Assembly: GCA_028711925.1 (NCBI GenBank)
Contig: JAQTRH010000030.1
Coordinates: 1 to 11,170 of the forward strand
Direction: 5' to 3'
Source: Candidatus Nanoarchaeia archaeon
Lineage (GTDB): Archaea; Nanobdellota; Nanobdellia; Woesearchaeales; CG1-02-33-12
DNA length: 11,170 bases
Position 1 is the first letter of the stretch; the number at the start of each line of letters is the position of its first letter. The notes beneath the pieces were generated by a model that was not told the DNA's origin, searched no databases, and was given only the letters and a program-made list of their open reading frames with translations. Below are positions 7,246 through 11,170 of the stretch, one piece after another. The translations under genes and the position numbers were made by a program.

Positions 7246-7494
7246 ATGGAAATGACTGTTACTCAGGTAAGATTGCCTAAGGGGTTGGTAAAAGAAATGA
7301 ATAAACTAGTAAGTAAAGGCTTTTATACAAATAAGTCTGATGTTGTCAGGGATGCTATAAGAAGATTAATAATTGAGAGCCAAATAGGTTCAATTAAAAA
7401 TACAGGAGATTCTGTTAAGGAAGTTAGGGAAATAAGAAAAAAATTATCAAAAGAAAAATTTAATCTTGATGAAATTAATAAATTAAATAAATAA
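7246..7494 (+). CDS. Ribbon-helix-helix (CopG/ParD/VapB-like) regulator, probable antitoxin
   Basis: The 82-residue protein has a ribbon-helix-helix fold at the N-terminus: strand TVTQVRLP (4-11) that would enter the DNA major groove, helix 13-23 (GLVKEMNKLVS), a turn GFYTNKSD, and helix 31-43 (DVVRDAIRRLII). The charged tail (about 50-82, NTGDSVKEVREIRKKLSKE...) resembles the toxin-binding tails of archaeal RHH antitoxins. I prefer the ATG at 7246 over 7225: the longer form adds only MYYYSIT and its start lies inside the palindromic operator too close to the TATA box. The 3' end overlaps the convergent PIN gene by 12 bp. Most such antitoxins sit upstream of their toxin in one operon, so the convergent layout is unusual. 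It could instead be a stand-alone transcriptional repressor. Confidence 0.82.
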   Translation: MEMTVTQVRLPKGLVKEMNKLVSKGFYTNKSDVVRDAIRRLIIESQIGSIKNTGDSVKEVREIRKKLSKEKFNLDEINKLNK

Positions 7495-7929
7495 ATCTTC
7501 TGGCCTTTCTGCTGTTATATGCTTTCTTGCAATTTTAATTAAGTATTTATCTCTTGTTACAAGTATGAAATTCAATCTTTTGCATAATGCGATATGCAGA
7601 CAATCATAAAAACTTAGTTGATATCTTAAATTAGACTCAAGTTTTCTTGCAAAATAATAATCTTCTTCTGTTAATTTAACAAATCTGAATCTATTTTCTT
7701 TTTCTAAAAAAGATAATTTCTCTTTTAATTTTTCTTCATCATCTAATTTAAATTTTATTTCTTTGATTACTACCCCCGAATATATTATTTCACTATTTTC
7801 TGAAAATATTACTTTTTCAATAAAGTCTTTAGCTAGTTTCCAATAAGGAATGCCCTTTTCAGGATTACCCTCTTTCTTGAAAAGGTTAAGCCATATACAA
7901 GTGTCCAGATAAAATGATTTTTGTTCCAT
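7483..7929 (-). CDS. PIN-domain ribonuclease, VapC-like toxin candidate
   Basis: This 148-residue protein is a complete PIN domain, a Mg-dependent nuclease fold. The four acidic active-site positions are visible: Asp9 in YLDTCIW, Glu57 in VIKEIKF, Asp109 in SFYDCLHIA and Asp127 in VTRDKYL. The length is typical of VapC-type toxins, which cleave tRNA or other RNA until neutralised by an antitoxin. I start at the ATG at 7929; a TTG at 7935 would add two residues (MA), but the TATA box centred near 7958 would place transcription start around 7932. The 30-bp repeat lies immediately upstream of that TATA box. No antitoxin gene precedes it on the same strand; the likely partner is the convergent ribbon-helix-helix gene. 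Fold assignment is firm, toxin role is inference. Confidence 0.87.
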   Translation of the reverse strand: MEQKSFYLDTCIWLNLFKKEGNPEKGIPYWKLAKDFIEKVIFSENSEIIYSGVVIKEIKFKLDDEEKLKEKLSFLEKENRFRFVKLTEEDYYFARKLESNLRYQLSFYDCLHIALCKRLNFILVTRDKYLIKIARKHITAERPEDLFI

Positions 7930-7953
7930 AGCCAAATACTAATAAAAAAAATA

Positions 7954-7962
7954 GTTTATAAT
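7954..7962 (-). promoter_or_regulatory. TATA box of the PIN gene
   Basis: The - strand reads ATTATAAAC, centred about 29 bases upstream of the ATG at 7929 and 7 bases from the upstream 30-bp repeat. A TTAC-N3-GTAA dyad (7962-7972) bridges the box and the repeat; its TAC/GTA half-sites recall the RHH operator but have a 3-base rather than 4-base spacer. Confidence 0.6.
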
Positions 7963-7969
7963 TACTTTG

Positions 7970-7999
7970 TAAAAAATTCCGGAAGTTTTTCAATCAAAT
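7970..7999. repeat. 30-bp direct repeat, copy 2, containing a 20-bp near-palindrome
   Basis: Second copy of the element at 7141-7170, same orientation, 829 bp away, with one base different (C at 7995). The near-palindrome occupies 7971-7990. It lies between the divergent PIN and lysS genes, next to the PIN TATA box and about 8 bases upstream of the lysS TATA box, so a protein bound here could affect both. Confidence 0.75.
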
Positions 8000-8007
8000 C
8001 AGCAACA

Positions 8008-8016
8008 TTTATAAAT
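8008..8016 (+). promoter_or_regulatory. TATA box of lysS
   Basis: TTTATAAAT is centred 27 bases upstream of the ATG at 8039, giving a leaderless transcript. An ATG at 8031 runs into a stop after two further codons and is not the start. Confidence 0.65.
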
Positions 8017-8038
8017 AATCTGTGAATATTATGATATC

Positions 8039-9508
8039 ATGATAAATAAAATAAAAAAAGAGAAGCTTGACAGGATTTACGAGAAAGGCATTGACCCCTA
8101 TCCAAACAGGTTTGATGTTAATTCTTGCAGCAGCGCTTTAAAGGAAAAATTCAAAAAGCTTGAGAAAGGAGAGCATACTGAGGAAAAGGTTTCTGTTGCA
8201 GGAAGGATAATGCAGAACAGGATGATGGGCAAAGCAACCTTTATGCAGCTTCTTGATTCTAAAGGAAATATCCAGCTTTATTTTAGACAAGATGATATTG
8301 GGAAAGATGAGTACAAGAAAATAAAACTGTTAGATATAGGCGATATAATAGGAGTAAACGGAACTGTTTTCAAGACAAAAACAGGAGAAGTGACTGTTCA
8401 TGTTGATTCATTTGAAATTTTAACAAAAAGCCTTGCACAACTTCCGGAGAAATGGCACGGTTTGAAAGATCAGGAAATAAGATACAGAAAAAGATATATT
8501 GATTTAATATCAAACAGAGAAGTTTTTGAATTATTTAAAAAAAGAACAGAGTTCATAAAAAACATAAGAAAATTTATGGACAAAGAAGATTTTATGGAAG
8601 TTGAGACTCCTGTTTTGGAAGCAGTTCCCGGAGGAGCAGATGCCCGCCCATTCATAACACACCATAATACACTTGATATTGATTTCTACTTAAGAATATC
8701 ACTAGAGCTTCATCTTAAAAGACTTGTTGTTGGAGGATATGAAAGGGTTTATGAGCTTGGAAAGGTTTTCAGAAATGAGGGAATATCAACACAGCATTTG
8801 CAGGAGTTCACCCTTCTTGAGTTTTATTGCGCTTACATTGATTATAAGGATTTAATGGATTTAACTGAAAGATTGATAAAGTCTGTCTTAAAGGAAACCT
8901 TTGGAACCCTTGAGGTAAAATACCAAGGGAAAACCCTTGACTTCAGCGGTGAATGGCCGAGAATAGAATACACTGAAATCATAAAAAAGAAAACAGGAAT
9001 TGACTTAAACAAAGAAGACACAAAAGAAAAATTAATCAAGGCAATAAAAGACAAAAATTTAAAATTGGATGTTGATGAAGGCTTTGGCCGCGGAAGAATA
9101 ATGGACCAGCTTTACAAGCAGTATGTAAGGCCTGATCTATTCCAGCCTTGCTTTTTGATAAACCAGCCTATTGATATATCGCCGTTAGCAAAAAAACACA
9201 AGGATAATCCAAAACTGACACAAAGGTTTTTTCTTTTGGTTGCAGGAGCAGAGATTGTGAATGCTTTCTCAGAACTGAATGACCCGATTGACCAAAGACA
9301 ACGTTTTGAAGAGCAGATGAATTTAAGAGAAGCAGGTGATGATGAAGCACAGATGATAGATGAGGATTTTATTGAAGCTCTGGAAATCGGAATGCCCCCC
9401 ACCGGCGGATTTGGAATGGGTATAGACAGGTTTTTCTCTATACTAACTAATCAGGAAAGCGTTCGTGATATTGTATTCTTTCCTATGATGAAACCAGAAG
9501 AAAATTAA
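8039..9508 (+). CDS. lysS: Lysyl-tRNA synthetase, class II
   Basis: The 489-residue enzyme charges tRNA(Lys) with lysine in the cytoplasm. The N-terminal opening GIDPYPNRF (17-25) is typical, followed by an OB-fold anticodon-binding domain (about 50-130, VSVAGRIM...FMQLLDSKGNIQLYF). The catalytic domain has class II motif 1 (FMEVETPVL, 185-193), the lysine-specific block GGADARPF (198-205), motif 2 (VYELGKVFRNEG, 237-248) and motif 3 (GMGIDR, 459-464); NAFSELNDPIDQR (408-420) is also diagnostic of LysRS. Where most bacteria have RHNPEFT it has QHLQEFT (252-258). All motifs and the full length are intact. Many archaea use an unrelated class I LysRS, so the class II form here suggests old transfer or a DPANN-type lineage. 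It is transcribed from its own leaderless promoter, divergent from the PIN gene. Confidence 0.97.
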   Translation: MINKIKKEKLDRIYEKGIDPYPNRFDVNSCSSALKEKFKKLEKGEHTEEKVSVAGRIMQNRMMGKATFMQLLDSKGNIQLYFRQDDIGKDEYKKIKLLDIGDIIGVNGTVFKTKTGEVTVHVDSFEILTKSLAQLPEKWHGLKDQEIRYRKRYIDLISNREVFELFKKRTEFIKNIRKFMDKEDFMEVETPVLEAVPGGADARPFITHHNTLDIDFYLRISLELHLKRLVVGGYERVYELGKVFRNEGISTQHLQEFTLLEFYCAYIDYKDLMDLTERLIKSVLKETFGTLEVKYQGKTLDFSGEWPRIEYTEIIKKKTGIDLNKEDTKEKLIKAIKDKNLKLDVDEGFGRGRIMDQLYKQYVRPDLFQPCFLINQPIDISPLAKKHKDNPKLTQRFFLLVAGAEIVNAFSELNDPIDQRQRFEEQMNLREAGDDEAQMIDEDFIEALEIGMPPTGGFGMGIDRFFSILTNQESVRDIVFFPMMKPEEN

Positions 9509-9513
9509 TTATC

Positions 9514-9520
9514 TTATAAT
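9514..9520 (+). promoter_or_regulatory. Possible TATA box upstream of the 200-aa gene
   Basis: TTATAAT is centred about 36 bases before the ATG at 9553, in the 44-bp gap after lysS, which would give a leader of about 10 bases. AAACAATGA occurs at 9530-9538 and again at 9548-9556; the first copy contains a two-codon ATG-AGT-TGA frame (9535-9543). The gene could instead be read through from lysS, as no strong terminator lies between them. Confidence 0.35.
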
Positions 9521-9552
9521 CTTTACAGCAAACAATGAGTTGAATTTAAACA

Positions 9553-10155
9553 ATGAATTTAGAGTACAAATTTGATAATAATTCACATGAAACAGAACCT
9601 ATTTTAAATGCAGTATTTATACTAAAGGACGAAAATTATTATCTTACAAGCGGCAAAATTTACTTAAAAACAAAAAAACATCTGAGGCTACTGGAAATTC
9701 TAAGAAATCCTGAACTTGCTGAAAATTATGGCAATAACGCATTTCCAACTAATACATATTTTTTTGGTCCATATCAAATAATAATTAAGAATCCATTTTT
9801 TGGGGAGCGTTATATTGACATATCAACAATAGCAATTGCTTATGAAAAACAAGTAAATAATATAACTGATGATGAAATCAAGGCAATTGATGATGTTGAT
9901 TCTCTTTGCAAAAAAGAAGAAGTTTCTTTGTCAAATAAGGATAACCATGCAAGCGAATTAATTATTAAGGGAGAAGGTTTTGGCATTAAATCAAGGTTAG
10001 ATGATGACCTTAACTATAATCAAGAAATATTTACCTATCTGAAAAACCCAAATCTTACCGCCACTGACAGGTGCATAGATAATTACTTAACATCAAAAAA
10101 AATAACTCAGTCATGGGATATGCTGATAAATTTAAAATATTTTAAAAAAAAATAA
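9553..10155 (+). CDS. Uncharacterised 200-residue protein
   Basis: I do not recognise this family. The protein appears soluble: no signal peptide or membrane segment is visible. The first half (about 1-100) alternates hydrophobic and charged residues, as in a beta-rich domain, with aromatic stretches NTYFFGPYQIIIKNPFFGERYIDIS (given here as a region, residues about 67-90). The middle (about 105-130) is acidic and charged, and the C-terminal part includes YLKNPNLTATDRCIDNYLTSKKITQ-like helical sequence (about 163-187) before a lysine-rich end. The frame is clean, and codon usage and AT content resemble the neighbours, so it is likely real. It follows lysS by 44 bases and ends 3 bases from the convergent ppdK stop. 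Nothing in the context gives a function. Confidence 0.7.
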   Translation: MNLEYKFDNNSHETEPILNAVFILKDENYYLTSGKIYLKTKKHLRLLEILRNPELAENYGNNAFPTNTYFFGPYQIIIKNPFFGERYIDISTIAIAYEKQVNNITDDEIKAIDDVDSLCKKEEVSLSNKDNHASELIIKGEGFGIKSRLDDDLNYNQEIFTYLKNPNLTATDRCIDNYLTSKKITQSWDMLINLKYFKKK

Positions 10156-10158
10156 AAT

Positions 10159-11170
10159 TTATTCTTCTTTAAGTTTTGCATGTGCAGCTGCTAATCTTGC
10201 TATTGGAACCCTGAATGGCGAGCAGCTTACATAGTTTAATTTTGCCCTGTGGCAGAACTCAACAGAACTTGCTTCTCCGCCATGCTCTCCGCAGATTCCA
10301 ATCTTTAAATCCTTTCTTACCTTTCTTCCCTTTTCAACAGCCATGCTTACAAGATTTCCAACACCTTCCTGGTCTAAAACTTGGAAAGGGTCTTTTTCAA
10401 GAATTCCTTTCTTAAGGTATTCAGGCACAAACTTTCCAACATCATCCCTGCTGAAGCCAAAAGTCATCTGCGTCAAGTCATTTGTTCCAAAAGAAAAGAA
10501 CTCTGCATTTTCTGCTATCTTATCCGCAACAATGCATGCCCTCGGCACCTCAATCATGGTTCCTATCTTGTAATCAATCTTAACTCCTGCTTTCTTTATT
10601 ATCTCGTCTGCGTTTTTCTTTACAAGTTCTCTCAGGTTGTTGAACTCTTTTTCATTTCCAACCAAGGGAATCATTATCTCTGGGTTTACCTCTGTCTTTT
10701 CTTTTGCCAGCTCGCATGCTGCCTCAATTATAGCCTTGGTCTGCATCTCTGCTATTTCAGGATATGTTATAGCCAATCTGCATCCGCGGTGGCCAAGCAT
10801 TGGGTTAATCTCATGCAAAGACTCTATCTTCTCTGTTATTTGCTCTAAGGTGATGTTCATATCCTTCATAAGCCAGGCTATGTCCTCGTTTGATTTTGGA
10901 AGAAACTCATGCGGCGGTGGATCCAATAATCTTATTGTCACTGGAAGCCCGTTCATTACCTTAAATATTTCAAAAAAGTCTGATTTCTGCATTGGCATTA
11001 ACTTGTCTAATGCTTTTTTTCTTCCTACTATGTCTTCAGCTAAAATCATCTCTCTTACTGCCCTTATTCTGTCTTCCTGGAAAAACATATGCTCTGTCCT
11101 GCATAATCCAATGCCTTCTGCCCCGAATTCAATGGATTTTTCTGCATCTTTTGGAGTGTCAGCATTTGTC
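10159..11170 (-). CDS. ppdK: Pyruvate, phosphate dikinase, C-terminal part (5' end beyond the window)
   Basis: The frame continues to the right edge of the window, so 336 residues of the C-terminal TIM-barrel (PEP/pyruvate-binding) domain are visible; the nucleotide-binding and phosphohistidine domains lie outside. PPDK interconverts pyruvate, ATP and phosphate with PEP, AMP and pyrophosphate, and in small archaea often stands in for pyruvate kinase in glycolysis. Diagnostic segments are GLCRTEHMFF spanning the ATG at 11088, IRLLDPPPHEF, LGHRGCRL, GTMIEVPRA and SFGTNDLTQMTFGFSRDD (metal and substrate binding), and ICGEHGG with the catalytic Cys at 10291-10293, then SCSPFRVPIARLAAA near the end. 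All are intact. The ATG at 11088 is internal. The stop lies 3 bp from that of the convergent 200-residue gene. Confidence 0.96.
   Translation of the reverse strand, partial: TNADTPKDAEKSIEFGAEGIGLCRTEHMFFQEDRIRAVREMILAEDIVGRKKALDKLMPMQKSDFFEIFKVMNGLPVTIRLLDPPPHEFLPKSNEDIAWLMKDMNITLEQITEKIESLHEINPMLGHRGCRLAITYPEIAEMQTKAIIEAACELAKEKTEVNPEIMIPLVGNEKEFNNLRELVKKNADEIIKKAGVKIDYKIGTMIEVPRACIVADKIAENAEFFSFGTNDLTQMTFGFSRDDVGKFVPEYLKKGILEKDPFQVLDQEGVGNLVSMAVEKGRKVRKDLKIGICGEHGGEASSVEFCHRAKLNYVSCSPFRVPIARLAAAHAKLKEE

Noticed and set aside
7930..7935. TTG at 7935 as start of the PIN gene
   Set aside because: The predicted transcription start falls near 7932, and the ATG at 7929 gives the normal N-terminus directly before the first catalytic Asp.
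7141..7999. The repeat pair as a CRISPR array or insertion-sequence ends
   Set aside because: There are only two copies 829 bp apart, in direct orientation, with no transposase or spacer pattern.
6650..8038. tRNA or other structured RNA genes in the intergenic gaps
   Set aside because: The gaps are at most about 140 bases, very AT-rich and lack cloverleaf arms or a conserved TTC-loop sequence.
8021..8042. ATG at 8031 as a lysS start or small leader peptide
   Set aside because: It reads ATG-ATA-TCA-TGA and lies upstream of the expected transcription start.
8470..9402. Minus-strand open frames inside lysS
   Set aside because: They are antisense shadows of conserved aminoacyl-tRNA synthetase motifs, with no plausible domains.
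10215..10848. Three + strand open frames opposite ppdK
   Set aside because: They overlap each other and a strongly conserved gene on the other strand, have no promoter context and show Cys/Phe/Leu-rich compositional noise.
11086..11088. ATG at 11088 as the start of ppdK
   Set aside because: The frame continues to the window edge and encodes the conserved GLCRTEH segment just before this Met.

Overview
The window looks like AT-rich archaeal chromosome, most plausibly from a DPANN-type lineage (Woesearchaeota/Pacearchaeota-like). Most genes with a readable upstream region have an archaeal TATA box centred about 26-36 bases before the start codon, so transcripts would be leaderless or nearly so. 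Genes are densely packed, with ATGA stop/start overlaps and overlapping convergent ends. The short ribbon-helix-helix, PIN and winged-helix proteins are of archaeal type. Lysyl-tRNA synthetase is the class II (bacterial-type) enzyme rather than the class I form of many archaea; this fits small-genome archaea but does not fix the lineage. The assignment is inferred from style, not from a marker tree.

Positions 1-6649 form a surface-glycan locus. On the + strand, a left-truncated polysaccharide deacetylase (NodB/CE4 type) overlaps by ATGA a CelD/FemAB-like GNAT acyltransferase. Converging on them from the - strand is a two-gene operon, also ATGA-coupled: a MATE/Wzx-like flippase followed by a large multi-pass membrane protein resembling a GT-C glycosyltransferase or polymerase. 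Divergent from the flippase is a membrane-anchored clan GH-A glycosidase (GH39-like). Together they suggest a polysaccharide that is moved across the membrane by the flippase, extended or transferred by the GT-C-like protein, and modified or trimmed outside by the deacetylase, acyltransferase and glycosidase.

Positions 6650-8038 form a small regulatory or toxin-antitoxin island: a winged-helix protein (-), a ribbon-helix-helix protein (+) and a PIN-domain nuclease (-) that converges on the latter. Two kinds of DNA element stand out. One is a 30-bp direct repeat (29/30 identical, carrying a 20-bp near-palindrome) found once upstream of the winged-helix gene and once upstream of the PIN gene, each time exactly 7 bases from the TATA box. 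The other is a pair of perfect 10-bp palindromes one helical turn apart, lying between the TATA box and the start of the ribbon-helix-helix gene, which looks like an autorepressor operator.

Positions 8039-11170 are mainly housekeeping: lysS, an unrecognised 200-aa protein, and the C-terminal part of pyruvate, phosphate dikinase (ppdK), which runs off the right edge. No rRNA, tRNA, CRISPR array or transposase was seen. No gene-free stretch exceeds about 150 bases.
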